A stretch of DNA of 64,000 nt from Geotalea toluenoxydans JCM 15764 (GCF_001311985.1 NZ_BBCJ01000006.1:62001-126000); one strand, 5' to 3'. Shown: positions 51,634-62,374, counted from the stretch's first letter. The notes: a model not told the origin generated them from the letters alone. Made by a program: numbers and translations.

Positions 51634-52071
51634 TGAAGGAGAGCATTTTGTAGTGGGCATCGAGAAGAGACTTCAAGGAAGTTTCAAACTGCACTTTCTC
51701 CCTGCGCAGTCCTGGATCTGGCTGGTCAGTTCCACCAGTTTCTGTTCTGCAGCGGCAATAATTCTTTCGCCCTTCAACTCGGCTTCAGAAACAAGCAAAG
51801 TAGCCTCTTTACGGGCATTGGCCTTCATATCTTCAGCTATGTTCTGGGCAGCAAGCACTGCATCGCGAAGCTTCGTTTCCTGGCCTTCCATGGCTGCCAT
51901 GGCTGCACTGTTGCGATTCAGCTGCTCCTTGAGCTCGTTATTTTCCCGAAGAAGCCCTTCCATCTCCTGGGCTACCATCTGCAGAAAGGCATCCACATCC
52001 TCCGGGTCGAGGCCACCGATCATTTTCCCCTTGAACTGTTGCTGCTGGATGTCTATGGGAGTTATTTTCAC
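51623..52071 (-). CDS. DivIVA domain protein (frame broken)
   Basis: Coiled-coil cell-division or polarity protein, about 149 residues. The N-terminal DivIVA signature MKITPIDIQQQQFKGKMIGG and LDPEDVDAFLQMVAQEME is followed by a long coiled coil (ENNELKEQLNRN...). One base is missing near 51712; restored, it continues LRREKVQFETSLKSLL to MLSFNEE. Sits 2 bases after yggT. Confidence 0.85.
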
Positions 52072-52073
52072 AG

Positions 52074-52385
52074 TTATGCCCCCACGGCGAACTTCAGCCT
52101 GTTTGCCAATTCAAAAATGGAATTGACCAGAAACTTTTGCAGGAAAAAGATAACAAGCAGTACGATCATAGGGGACAAGTCCAGCCCCCCCATGTCCGGG
52201 AGCATGCGCCGGACCCGGTAAAGTACCGGATCGGTTGCACGATAGAGAAAATTGACTATCGGATTGTATGGATCAGGATTGACCCAGGAAAGGATAGCCC
52301 TGGCAATTATGATGTACATGTAAATGTTGAGTGAGAACTCAAGGACATAGGCAATGGCATTGAGGAAATTGGCAATTATGAACAT
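52074..52385 (-). CDS. YggT family membrane protein
   Basis: Intact 103-residue membrane protein with two TM pairs and the family motif AILSWVNPDPYNPIVNFLYRATDP. Members help osmotic balance or cell division in other bacteria. It heads the yggT-divIVA-yggU cluster. Confidence 0.85.
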   Translation of the reverse strand: MFIIANFLNAIAYVLEFSLNIYMYIIIARAILSWVNPDPYNPIVNFLYRATDPVLYRVRRMLPDMGGLDLSPMIVLLVIFFLQKFLVNSIFELANRLKFAVGA

Positions 52386-52765
52386 CAGGCGCCCCTTTTT
52401 GCTTTAATAAAGCACAGAATTTTATACAGAAAAAGGAATAGCCTGTCAAGGACGGCAACCTGACAAATGCATGCCCGGAATGGAATCATCATTCCTGAAT
52501 GTATGGAATCATTACAGGTGGCAACCACCCCCTATTGCAGGCTTAACATACTGAAATGATTGCATTTTGACCGCATCGCCGCGAATGAATGGAATTTCCG
52601 CCTGTACGATTTCTTTACAGCTCAAGGTGTTGCCGCAATAAAATTGTGGAAAACCAGGTAGTTGCACATTGGCATTTGAATTGCTCTCCTTTTTTCAATG
52701 GACAGCAAAAGTGCGTCCCATTGAGGAGTGCCCTTCGCGAAATATCCCATCAAGGAGCCGTTAAC
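52386..52765 (+). promoter_or_regulatory. Intergenic region with sigma-54-like promoter
   Basis: About 380 bp without a gene. At 52670-52685 plus strand: TGGCATTTGAATTGCT, with GG and GC at exact -24/-12 spacing and one mismatch. It lies 80 bp upstream of the gene at 52766. Further up are two copies of ATGGAATCAT (near 52480 and 52502), possible activator sites. Confidence 0.55.
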
Positions 52766-53101
52766 ATGAAAAAGACCGCCGCGTTTGCCTGTCTTTTCCT
52801 TTGCCTGATGCCGGCCTGGCTGAAGGCAGAGGAGCCTGCCCCTTCGACACAACCGAACTACACCCTGCAACCGTCCGCAGAGGAAGAAGATTGGCGTGAC
52901 CGCCTCCTTTCGGAGGTGAATGTCAATGACGAAGAACTGGTGCAGATAGTGGGGCATGGCCTTGAGACTGCCATTCCCATTGGGGTCCTGTTCTCCGGCA
53001 AGCTGGAACTGGCGGCATCGAAAATAAAACTGTGGGACGAAGCAGACAAGGCATTACCGACAGCGGCAATTGTCTCCGGAGAATTACTCTTTCCACCATA
53101 G
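52766..53101 (+). CDS. Small exported protein, unknown function
   Basis: 111-residue protein with a clear signal peptide (FACLFLCLMPAWLKAEE). The mature part is acidic (EEEDWRDRLLSEVNVNDEEL) and then hydrophobic (AIPIGVLFSGKLELAAS). AAGGAG precedes ATG 52766. A hairpin GGCAGCAA / TTGCTGCC follows the stop at 53101. A sigma-54-like promoter lies upstream. Confidence 0.6.
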   Translation: MKKTAAFACLFLCLMPAWLKAEEPAPSTQPNYTLQPSAEEEDWRDRLLSEVNVNDEELVQIVGHGLETAIPIGVLFSGKLELAASKIKLWDEADKALPTAAIVSGELLFPP

Positions 53102-53187
53102 GCAGCAAGTAAGATTGCTGCCGTGTTTCCAGGACGGCTGCCGTAGCCGCCCCATCGCCCGAGCTGCTAAAAATCCAAAAGATAGGC

Positions 53188-53219
53188 CGATCCCGACTTG
53201 CCATACATCCGGATCGGCC
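53188..53219. terminator. Hairpin between convergent genes
   Basis: Stem AGGCCGATCC / GGATCGGCCT with a 17-base loop between the gene ending at 53101 and the lipoprotein ending at 53243. Weak T-run; could serve as a terminator on either strand. Confidence 0.45.
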
Positions 53220-53242
53220 TCTCTCGGTGAAATCGACCCCGT

Positions 53243-54546
53243 TTACTCGGGCATTATCTCCGCGCTTAGCATCTCAGGCGGGAAGAGTGCCCCATTGCCG
53301 TCTACCGCCTGGAAATTCTTCGGGTCGTCAGGATTGTCGGGATTGCGGTAGATGGTGAAATCCGAAGTCGCTAGTACCGCCCCTGGGGCAACATCGCATT
53401 TGATCGTCAAAAACTCCCCGGCTGTAAAACCGTATGCATTACCCAGAGATATGGTGATCATCCCCCGAGCACCCGAGGCAGGTGGACTATATGCCGACTG
53501 AAATTGGGTATTTGTGGACATGGTACTTGGCAGGGTAACAACCGCGGACAAGGGTTCTTTTTTCTCTTTAGAGGTTACAAAATTCGCCCTCAGCGTTACC
53601 CCGGGTGGCAACACCAGCGTCACCGTTATGCCCCGGATAAGGGCGTTGGCACCCTCCTTTGCAGAGGTGGCAATCTTGATGGTTTTTGTCGTGCCGCCGG
53701 CGTTGGCCAAGTTGGTATTGTTGATGCTGGTGATACCGGTGGCATTCTTATCCGAGCCGAGAAAAGCGGTCAGCGCCGCCTGAAAGGCGCCGGCACTCTC
53801 CACCGACATGGCGCCGTCTGCGATATCGCCGCTCAGGGCATTCAAGGTCCCGGCCAGTGCCCCTGCATCAGCTTTGGCCATCTGGGAGATGGCGGCAAGC
53901 GCCAGGGTGTAATCCCTCTGCCCCTGCCCGGTATCGGCTTTGATACCGGCTGGCGTCTGATCCGGCTCCACCGGTTTCGTGCCGATAATGTCCACCCTGA
54001 ACATCTCCGAAACCAATGCATTTGCTGCCGTTACATCGGTGGAGGCCAGACTCTTTCCCCCCTGCTGGAGCGCCAGGACTTTTCTGGCGGCAAGCTCCGT
54101 CAGCGGGGTCACCGAGGCAGTAAAGATCCCCGACGGATTGGCGATAACGGCCCTGAGGGGATTTCCCTCGTCGATGGTCAGCACCGAGCCGGTCGATTCG
54201 TCGAGATAGGAGCCGGTCGCTTGATCAGGTAAATACCGTTATAGGACCCGGTAGTACTGGTCTTGAACGCGCTGATGCGCGAGGAATAATTGCCGAACGC
54301 GTTGATCCTGGAGGTCCTGAGCAACGTTTCGGTGCCGTCGGTGTTGAGGGCATAAACCCGCACCGTACCATCCTTGAATAATCCTTTGGCAACGACGCCG
54401 GTTATCTTGGTATCGGTGTCGGTCTTCGACTGGTTGGCGGATGCTGCATCGTTGTTTGGATTGTCGGTGAAACCGCCGAAACCGCAACCGGAAAGAATGG
54501 AAACCAACAGGATAAAACCTGATAATATCGCTCTGTTCACTTTCAT
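53243..54546 (-). CDS. Lipoprotein with cohesin-like C-terminal region (frame broken)
   Basis: About 434 residues. Signal with lipobox LSGC near residue 17, an N-terminal strand-rich part (GVVAKGLFKDGTVRVYALN), a helical middle, and a C-terminal beta-sandwich with ITVTLVLPPGVTLRANF, GMITISLGNAYGFTAGEF and TIKCDVAPGAVLATSDFTI, resembling cohesin-type modules (family resemblance, not proven). One base is missing near 54222. It follows the dockerin-ending giant protein by 22 bases in the same operon, so it may anchor that protein to the outer membrane. Confidence 0.6.
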
Positions 54547-54568
54547 ACCTGCAACACTCGCTTTCTTT

Positions 54569-57500
54569 TCATTTTTGTGGTGCCTCAAGGGTGATCAGTT
54601 TGACCGCCGCCTGGAGAATGACGACGGCATCACCCACATTGATCCTGCCGTCGGAGACCGGTTTGCCGTCTATCAATGGAGCAACATCCCCACGGATCAG
54701 GTCAAAATCAGTCTGGGTCAGCATGCCATTGGAAATCTGCAGCGCAATCAGGCGTCGAGGATATCCACCCTGTCGTCGCTGTTGATATCCCCCCAGGCTG
54801 GAGCGGCAAAGATGACGTTCCGCTGGACAGTTGTCTCGTTCCCCGCTGCATCCGTTGCCGTCACCACAAAATGGTAGACCTTACTATCCGTAAAGGTCAC
54901 CGTCTTCTCAAAGGACTGCCCCGACTCGCCTGTGACCAGGAGAACCGGCTCTGGTTCATTGCCATCCTGCTTCACCGTCACGGCAACCTCACTGAGGGCA
55001 TCGGAAACAGCTCCCTTGATGGTCATTATGTGCAAATTGGTCCTCAGGTCCTGAACAGGCTCGGTAATGGCCAGATTGGGTTTCTGGTTGTCGTAGGTAA
55101 CGGTCCTTTTGTAGGAGCTTCTGGTCCCGGTCTGGTCCTGGGCGGTGATGACGACGGTGTTGAGTCCTTCGAAGAGATTGGCGGTGGCGGTAAAATCCGC
55201 TCCGCTGATGGACGCCAATTGGGGGGAAGCAGGTGTCTGATTCCGGTCGTAGGTAGTGACCTCGATGGTGGCAGTTTCGTTGGTCGTCCCGTTGATCTTG
55301 ACGAATGACTGGTTGGTCTTCAGATTGTCTGCAGGGCTCGTTATGGTAAGCTCGGGTCCAAACGGATCGTAGTTGATGGTTCTCGTATTGCCGGTCCGGT
55401 TACCCGCACGGTCAGTGGCAGTCAGGGTCAGCTTATTGGCCCCGACGGCCAAGGTCGCATGTGGCTGAAAGCTCCCTTCCCGTCGAGTATGACCTCTCCG
55501 GAGCCGGTAGTGCCTTCGGCCGCATATTCAAGGGCAAGACTCGCGATGCCGCTGGCATCGGTGACGGTCCCGGAAATGTTCAACTCTGCCACGTTGGTAA
55601 AGTTGCCATCCAAAAGGGTGGATACATTCATTACCGCAGGAGTCAAATCCACCATCCAGGCGGCGGTGGCGGCGCTCCCCTCGGTCTGCCAGTTTCCGGC
55701 GCCGTCCCGACCGATTACCGACACCGTATGGTTCCCCTCAGTCAGGGAGACAAGCGTTATGGGGGTGGAAACGGGCGTCTCGCTGGAATATGCACCGTCG
55801 TCGAACTTGTAACGGTAGGCAGTAACCCCTTCCCCACCGACTACCAGAGTGGCCGCCGTCCTGTTCGTTGGGCTCGATGGAACGCTGGTGATAACAGCAC
55901 CCGGCGGGGTTATGTCTACGATCCACTGCACCGTCGATTCGGTGGTTTGCCAGTTTCCGGCACTGTCCCTGCCGATAACGGCGACGGCATGTCCACCATC
56001 CCCGAGAGCCGCCAACTGGATGGGATCACCTACCGGTCTTTCACCGGAAAATTCGCCACCATCCTGCCGGTACCGGTAGATGACCACGTCGTCTCCGCTG
56101 ACAGTCAGGGTAACGCTGGTATCAGCTGTTGCCTGAACGGGAGCGCCGCTGATTGTGGCCTCAGGGAGGATCAGATCTATATTGGTCCTGTAGCTGCCGC
56201 TTGGGGACCAGTTGCCGGCAACATCCCGCTCCTGCACATACAGCGTGTGCTCACCTCCGCCCAGTGCCGACGCCGGAGTAAAGGTAAGGTCTGGCGTCTC
56301 GGTTGCACCGGTTGTCAAATCTTCGCTGTCCAGCTTGTAGCGGTAAGTTCCGCTCCCTCCCCCGTTCCCGGTCCAGCTCCAGGTGGGCGTGGGATTGTTG
56401 GTCAGCGTCACACCCGACACCTCCGGGGGGGTGGGTAGAGTGCGGTCGATGACGATGGGTCCGGCCGAAACTGCCGTAACCTGCGACTTGCCGTCGGCGA
56501 TGACACCGTACACGTAGTAGCTCCCGTCCTGAAGGACCGAGGTATCCCAGGTGTAGCTGGTCACATTCTTGCTGAGGCCGCTGGCAATCAGGGTTCCCCC
56601 GGTACCGCCGGCATCCGGGGCGTGGTACAGGGCGATAAGGGCCGGACTGTCCGGGTCGGCGGCAGTCCAGGTAATGGTATAGGAATTTATGGAGTATTTG
56701 TTCATCACTGGTTCATTTGCACCGGGAGCGGTTATGGTCATGGTCGGCGCAGCATTGCCGCTATCCTTGTTCTTGACGATGAACGACTGTGCCGCCATTG
56801 TCCTGCTGAAGGTGCCGTGGAGATCCTTCGCCATGGCTGTCCAGTAATAGCGTGTATTGTCCGTGAGGGGGGGAGTGACTATCCAGGATGCAGGCTGGTC
56901 CACGGCATAGGCAACCCGAAAACGTTGTTCCATACTGCTATCGGTGAAGACCTCGAAGGTATAGGTCATGGTATCGCCGTTGACGTCGCTTCCCTGCACC
57001 GAAAGCACCGGCGTCAGGGAATCCGCCTCGCCCCCGGCCGGTGGGCTCACCAGCGCAGGAATGTTGGGAGCGATATTTTTCGTGGAAACGAAGAAACTGC
57101 CGGTGGTCATCCATGGGCCGTCAGCTGCACCGTCGTTCGCCTTGCGCGCCAATAACAGGTGGTGTTCTCGGTAAGATTTGCCGCTACAGGCCAGGCGGTG
57201 GTCCCCGCCCCCTCGGGAATAGCCGGCGACACCTGCTTGCCGGCACTATCGAAGGTGTTGACCGTATCGATTTCGAAGGTGTAGGTGAGAGCCGCCTTCA
57301 CCGGGTCGGGATCGGTTGCATTATTGACCACCAGTGTGGGGGTGAGGATATTCACCTCATTGACATTGGGCGAGCCGTTTGCCGGTGCGCTCAAAGTGGG
57401 TGCAGTGGGGGCGTCGTTGGCAGTGTTGATGAAAAAGGATGAGGTGATGTAGTTACTGGTTTTCCCATCGTGGTCTACGGCCCGGCATCGCCAGAAGTAC

Positions 57501-59079
57501 CGGCTGTTATCCTTTGCTTTGTCCGGGGGGACAGTCCAGGCTGTGCTCCCTCCAGTGCCCTGGGCAATGCCGGTGCCACTGGCCACGATATTGCCGGCGG
57601 CGAATCCCTGGTCCGTTGCCAGGTCGAAGTAATAAGTGAGGGTATCCTGGTCCGGGTCGGTAGCGTTGGTGACCGACAGCTCCGGTGTCAGTGAGGGCAC
57701 TTCGGTGCCGGCGGCAGGATAGCTCACCGCTGGATCGGTCGGTGCCTCCGCGGTTGTGTTGACGAAGAAGGTACCGTCGGCATGTAACCGCTGTACAGGT
57801 GGCCGTCATAGGCCTGAACCCGCCACTGATAAATGGTGTTCTCCGCAAGGGATGTCGGTACGGTGAAGGAAGCTGCACCGTTTTCGGCGGTAATTCCTTC
57901 CTTGTAAGCCACAACGACAGGAGGGTCGCTGGTGGTACTCACCTCGAACGTATAGGTAACTGGATCGCTGTCCGGATCGGTGACGGCATTGACTGAAAGG
58001 GTGGGCGTCAAGGTGGAAACTTCACCTGCCGTATTGGCTCCCCCACTCGCCGGCGCCTTGAGGACCGGCGTAGTGGGCGCACTGTTAGCAGTTTCGGACC
58101 GGATAAATGTCGCAGTTTTGCTGCCGGCGGCCAAACCATTGTCGGCCAGGTCGGTAATAGCATTGCCGGTGATGGTGTAGGCGACACCGATTGTTTGGAC
58201 GGATGTGGTAAGACGATAGATATTGCCGCTCACCCAGGCTACCTGGCTGATTTTCAGGTCATTGCCTGCCCCATAATTGGCTGGAGCATCCGCGCCTTTA
58301 ACCTCCTCGCTGAAGGTCACCTCCACATGGGTCGAGTCCACATATACGGCAGTGCCGTTCATGGTCGGCGGTATATTATCGACGATGGTGATGGTGAAAA
58401 CCGCTGGTCCCTGTGTTTCCCCGAAGTCGTCCGTGTAGGTAAAGGAAAAACCGTCGGCGCCGTTGGCGCTCCCCGAAGGAGCGAAGCTGATGGAACCGAC
58501 GTCGATGTCCGCCTGGGTAAAGGTGGCGCCGACAGCGAGGGCTGAGTTCCCTTTTTGCAGGGTCCCTTTGACCGGCACGGCGGTCAGGGTGTAGGTCAGG
58601 GAGCCGGCACCGGGATTGTTTTCATCCGTGAGCTGCAAATAGTTGTTACCGATGGTACCGGCAGCGGCATCCTGGTTGATTCTGAGCACGGTATTGCGGG
58701 CCAGGACAGGAAGCTCGTTAATGCTGTTGATGACCGTCAGGGCGAAACTCTGGTCGGCAGTAAGATTACCCGGGTCTGTGGCGGTCACCGTCACCCCATA
58801 GGAGGTATTCGCCGTCACCTTCGGCAGCTTTCCCGAAATAAGCCCGGCGGAGCTGATGCCAATGCCTTCGGGCAGGCCAGTGGCGGTGAAGGTAAGCGTG
58901 TGGCCATCCCCATCGCTGAAAGAGCCTGCCACGTCAAGGTTGATGGTATCAGCCTCGTTTTGGGCGACGTCTGCTATTGGTGTTGCGGAAGGTGTGGCGG
59001 CATGAATGTCGGGAACGGCCGAGAAAACAGCGAATGCAATGAGGATATACAACCAGATAGTGGTTTTTGTACCGTTCAC
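54569..59079 (-). CDS. Giant secreted Ig/cadherin-like protein ending in dockerin-type repeat (frame broken)
   Basis: About 1500 residues. GTG start at 59079 behind AGGAGGGGG; signal peptide with LYILIAFAVFSAVPDIHAA. Then come cadherin-like/Ig-like modules (AQNEADTINLDVAGSFSD), several fibronectin-like modules (TLTYTFEIDT), repeated Big-type units with VIGRDxAGNWQT, and a C-terminal type I dockerin-like pair: GDINSDDRVDILDALIALQ (Ca ligands D1, N3, D5, D12) and GDVAPLIDGKPVSDGRINVG. Bases are missing near 54750, 55455, 57145 and 57775. The dockerin part is seen only after correction. Likely a cell-surface or matrix protein. Confidence 0.75.
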
Positions 59080-59344
59080 GTTACCCCCTCCTGTCCGATA
59101 ACAAGAGAAACAAGTATTCATTGGTTGGGCGCCGATCGCTTAACCTTACTCTCCACCTGTCATCCATGTGACCGGCGGGCGTGACTAATTATATATCACA
59201 AATTAATTTTTACAAATATACCTAAAAATATTTTTGCTTTTTGCTTCCTTAAAAAATAAATTGAGCTGGTCATTGACATCCGGCCGCCATTGGATTAATT
59301 TAATCAATCGAATTAATTTGAATTAATTTTCTCTGGAGGTTTCG
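59080..59344 (+). promoter_or_regulatory. Divergent promoter region between giant protein and fapF-like gene
   Basis: AT-rich 265 bp. For the plus-strand gene: TTGACA at 59273-59278, 17 bases, then TAATTT at 59296-59301. Overlapping lie two exact 10-bp tandem copies GAATTAATTT at 59310-59329, with further ATTAATTT copies near 59200 and 59294, which look like operator repeats. TGGAGG precedes ATG 59345. Confidence 0.55.
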
Positions 59345-60550
59345 ATGCCCGCTCATGGAAAAACCATTACCGCCTGCGTTTGGGTGGCTTTGATGTTGCT
59401 GCCTGCAAATTCATTTTGCGCAGAGTCTTCCCCCCCGGGCAAAGGGAAAAACCGGCCGCCGGAACAGTACCGGGAAATTACCTCCACCAAAAAAGGAAAC
59501 GAAAAGAAGGCAACTGCCAAAGCAGGCGAGGCGAAAGAAGAAATGCGCACCGAAGCAACGAAGACGCATATTCATGAGCCGCCGGTAGGGCAGCCTGGAG
59601 AAGCACGGACACCGGATATAGCTCCGATCTTCGATCAACCGGGGGTACTGACCCCCAAGGGAACGCTGGTCCTGGAGCCATCATTCCAGTTCTCCAATTC
59701 CTCCTCCAACCGTGTGGCACTGAGCGGCTATACTATCATTCCCTCCTTCACCATCGGGCTCATCGATGTGCGGAACGTCAACAGCAATACCTACGTCGTC
59801 TCCCTGGGAGCACGCTACGGCATCACCAACCGGGTGGAATTCGAAGCCAGGGTTCCCTACGTCTACCGTTCCGATTCCACCTCGTTCGAACCGACTACCG
59901 ATCCCAATACGGGCAACCGGATACCGGCAAGTGTGTTCACCGCCGACGGGAACAATATGGGTGACGTTGAATTCGGTCCCCGTTTTCAGCTTAACCAGCC
60001 GGGGGGAAACGGTCCCTATTTCATCGCCAACCTGCGGGTAAAATCCATCACCGGCAAGGATCCCTTCGAGGTTCCCACAGCGGCCAACGTGACCAGCCCA
60101 TCGGGGGTACCGTTGCAGACGGAACTTCCCACGGGGTCGGGCTTCTGGGGCATCCAGCCGGGGATCAGCGCCATCTTTTCTTCCGACCCGGCAGTATTTT
60201 TCGGCACCGTGAGCTACATGTGGAATATGGCGAGAAAGGTCCCTGGCCAAGGCAGAATGGACCCAGGGGACACCATCGGCTTCAACTTCGGTATCGGTGT
60301 GGCACTCAACGAAAAATCCTCCTTCAGCATCGGCTACGACCATATCGTCCTGGGCAAGCCGAAGATCGACGGCACCGAAATTCCCGGCTCCATCATCACC
60401 CAGGTGGGGAGTCTTCTCTTCGGCTTTTCCTACAAGTTGACCGAAAAAACGTCGGCTAATTTCTCCATAGGCGCTGGACTGACGCCGGCCGCCTCCAATG
60501 TGCAGTTGACCTTGAGGCTTCCCACCAGTTTCCTGCTCACGGGAAAGTAG
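59345..60550 (+). CDS. fapF: FapF-type outer-membrane beta-barrel (amyloid secretion)
   Basis: Intact 401-residue outer-membrane protein. Signal peptide (CVWVALMLLPANSFCAE), an N-terminal charged, Lys/Glu-rich segment (residues ~28-75) where FapF has its coiled coil, then a barrel starting PGVLTPKGTLVLEPSFQFSN, RYGITNRVEFEARVPYVYR and ending ..QLTLRLPTSFLLTGK. Strong resemblance to FapF proteins that export functional amyloid fibres. It is convergent with the amyloid operon rather than in it, unlike the Pseudomonas fapA-F order. Confidence 0.75.
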   Translation: MPAHGKTITACVWVALMLLPANSFCAESSPPGKGKNRPPEQYREITSTKKGNEKKATAKAGEAKEEMRTEATKTHIHEPPVGQPGEARTPDIAPIFDQPGVLTPKGTLVLEPSFQFSNSSSNRVALSGYTIIPSFTIGLIDVRNVNSNTYVVSLGARYGITNRVEFEARVPYVYRSDSTSFEPTTDPNTGNRIPASVFTADGNNMGDVEFGPRFQLNQPGGNGPYFIANLRVKSITGKDPFEVPTAANVTSPSGVPLQTELPTGSGFWGIQPGISAIFSSDPAVFFGTVSYMWNMARKVPGQGRMDPGDTIGFNFGIGVALNEKSSFSIGYDHIVLGKPKIDGTEIPGSIITQVGSLLFGFSYKLTEKTSANFSIGAGLTPAASNVQLTLRLPTSFLLTGK

Positions 60551-60636
60551 ATGTCCGTGTTTTTTAATTCTTGCAGGAAATCACCCCCCTGCTCACTATT
60601 GTTCGCTTCCCCCCTAGGAATAGGGGGATTAAGGCC

Positions 60637-60686
60637 CAAGGTCCGCAGCTGCGGCGACAGAACTAACGGACGAAGTCGCGGCAGCC
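60637..60686 (+). repeat. 50-bp dispersed repeat, copy B
   Basis: Second copy of the element at 9353-9402: CAAGGTCCGCAGCTGCGGCG and onward. It lies about 87 bp downstream of the fapF stop, in the sense direction. Confidence 0.7.
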
Positions 60687-60707
60687 GGGGCTGTCCATTG
60701 TCCGAAA

Positions 60708-60745
60708 AAAAGCCGTCTGCCCCAAAACTGGGACTGGCGGCTTTT
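60708..60745. terminator. Bidirectional terminator between fapF and the fap operon
   Basis: AAAAGCCG / CGGCTTTT stem with A/T runs at both ends, between the convergent fapF (ends 60550) and FapE-like gene (ends 60773). Confidence 0.75.
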
Positions 60746-60772
60746 CATATGGGCCATCATCGGCAGATATTT

Positions 60773-61248
60773 TTATTTCATTGCATTGATCAGCTGTTCG
60801 TTGATCAAAGACCTCAGATTCATGTTGCGATAAGTATTGAGGACATTAACCGTGGCATCTATGCGAGTAACGTTCTTGATTGCGGCAAAATCGAGGCTGT
60901 TCTGGATGAATGTAAACAGGCCGCTCTGGCCACCGGGAATATCGATGGTATTACCAAGCCATTCTGAACGACCATCCTCTGACTCTGGAGATCGGATAGA
61001 GACTGGCCCGAATCTGCCCCCAGGAGCGGAACATTCAACGTACTTGTGGCCTGCAGTATGCCGTTAATAAACACAGCCTTTTCAATGCCGAAGGAGACCT
61101 CCAGGCCATCTCCACCAAGATAGCCACCACGTGTCAGCTCCAGTTCCGAGCCGGCAATGGCACGGCAGTCGTTGCATTCGACCCAATCCGCATGAGCCGA
61201 ATTTGTAGCAGACATCACTATTGCCAACAATAGGGCGATTTTCCACAT
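60773..61248 (-). CDS. FapE-like exported protein (frame broken)
   Basis: About 158 residues. Signal peptide (LLLAIVMSATNSAHADW), then a Cys pair ECNDCRA, and a C-terminal part with QNGLGNTIDIPGGQSGLFTF, IQNSLDFAAIKNVTRIDATV and NVLNTYRNMNLRSLINEQL, after adding one base near 60955. The C-terminal phrase resembles FapE. Last gene of the fap operon, 20 bases after the peptidase gene. Confidence 0.65.
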
Positions 61249-61268
61249 ATGGTCTTTCCCCTTTGGCG

Positions 61269-61976
61269 TCATCGCAATACTCCCGGCAGCATCAAGGTTA
61301 CGCTGGCAAGCTCGCTGGGGCTCAAGGCCAAGCCCAGTGGCGCTTTCTCCTTGACATGCCATTCTCGATCGCGGTTGAAGTAGTTTTTAGCTACGTTTTT
61401 CTTGTTCAATATGATGAAAATCAGTCCGTTCCAGGTGGATTCAAACTCGGCACGGGGAATGGTCTTGGCCCCAACGGCCGGGTCCGAGACCAGTACCGAC
61501 TTTGCCGAAACCCCCTTGACCACCACAAAATGTTTGTACCCCCTGATATTGACCAGCACAATGGCAGGCACGCCGATTTGCGACAGCCGGTCGAGGGTTA
61601 CCTTGTACCCGGCAGCTTTGTAGCCATTCTCCTCCAGGTAATTCTTCATATCCAGCAATGAAAAGCCTTCCCTACGGATCTTCTCCTTATTCCCCTTGTC
61701 GAACATGGCCTTGAATACTTGCTGTTCCGTAACGGGCTCTTCGTAATTATAGGTCAACAGCGTTGCCAGCGCCGCCGATCCACAGCTGAAGTCGTACTGC
61801 TGGTGGACCGTGGTGCGGAAACGCGCTTCTTTTATACTCGTCACCTTCACGGTAAAAGCACCGCCGGTCACCCCTGGCACCACTATGGTACCCGCCTCAA
61901 CCGGCGATATCACAAAAAAAGTGGGTAGCAATGCAAAAAAGGCAACGTGTAATATGGAATGCTTCATACGCTTCAT
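61269..61976 (-). CDS. fapD: FapD-type C39 cysteine peptidase
   Basis: Intact 235-residue exported C39 family peptidase. Signal peptide (FFALLPTFFVISPVEAG), catalytic Cys65 in QYDFSCGSAALATLL, His149 in RGYKHFVVVKG and Asp165 in VSDPAVGAKT, so the full triad is present. C39 peptidases of this type (FapD) mature or process Fap subunits during export. Overlaps the upstream gene's stop (ATGA). Confidence 0.8.
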   Translation of the reverse strand: MKRMKHSILHVAFFALLPTFFVISPVEAGTIVVPGVTGGAFTVKVTSIKEARFRTTVHQQYDFSCGSAALATLLTYNYEEPVTEQQVFKAMFDKGNKEKIRREGFSLLDMKNYLEENGYKAAGYKVTLDRLSQIGVPAIVLVNIRGYKHFVVVKGVSAKSVLVSDPAVGAKTIPRAEFESTWNGLIFIILNKKNVAKNYFNRDREWHVKEKAPLGLALSPSELASVTLMLPGVLR

Positions 61977-62374
61977 TTCACCGTCAGATTCATGATCAGG
62001 TCGTTCTGAATCAGGACCTGGTTGCCGGAGTTCTGGATCACCGTCACCAGGCCGCTCGCCTGGGCAAAGGCGTTGCCGCTGATGCCGTTGGCGCCGGAGG
62101 TGAGGTTCGAATCATTAATAAGGTTACCATCTGCCTCACCCAATTGCGTTGCAGTGCTTAGCTGCATGTCGAGCTGGTCCACGTTCATGTTCTGCCGTCC
62201 GGTCAAGTCATCCAGGTTTTCGTTGGTTAATGACTGCCCCAGTTCCAGGTCGGCCGTAGTCACCATCTCCCCGGCTGATCCTGGGCCGATTCCATTGGCC
62301 GAAGCCCCTTGAGCCGAGATGGTGGCAGCAGACAAAGCCAGTAGGGCAAACAGGGCTTTTGTCGATCTTCGCAT
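61973..62374 (-). CDS. Small exported Fap-associated protein
   Basis: 133 residues with signal peptide (FALLALSAATISAQGASA). Asn/Gln/Thr-rich mature part ending SGLVTVIQNSGNQVLIQNDL and MNLTVK, the beta-prone QN-rich style of Fap subunits and accessory proteins. Could match FapA or a minor subunit FapB, or be lineage-specific; not resolved. GGAGG precedes ATG 62374. Confidence 0.6.
   Translation of the reverse strand: MRRSTKALFALLALSAATISAQGASANGIGPGSAGEMVTTADLELGQSLTNENLDDLTGRQNMNVDQLDMQLSTATQLGEADGNLINDSNLTSGANGISGNAFAQASGLVTVIQNSGNQVLIQNDLIMNLTVK

Noticed and set aside
59080-59344. Cyclic-di-GMP riboswitch (GEMM) before surface genes
   Set aside because: Such elements are common before Geobacter surface genes, but no GEMM core sequence was found here or upstream of 16129, 52766 or 63491.
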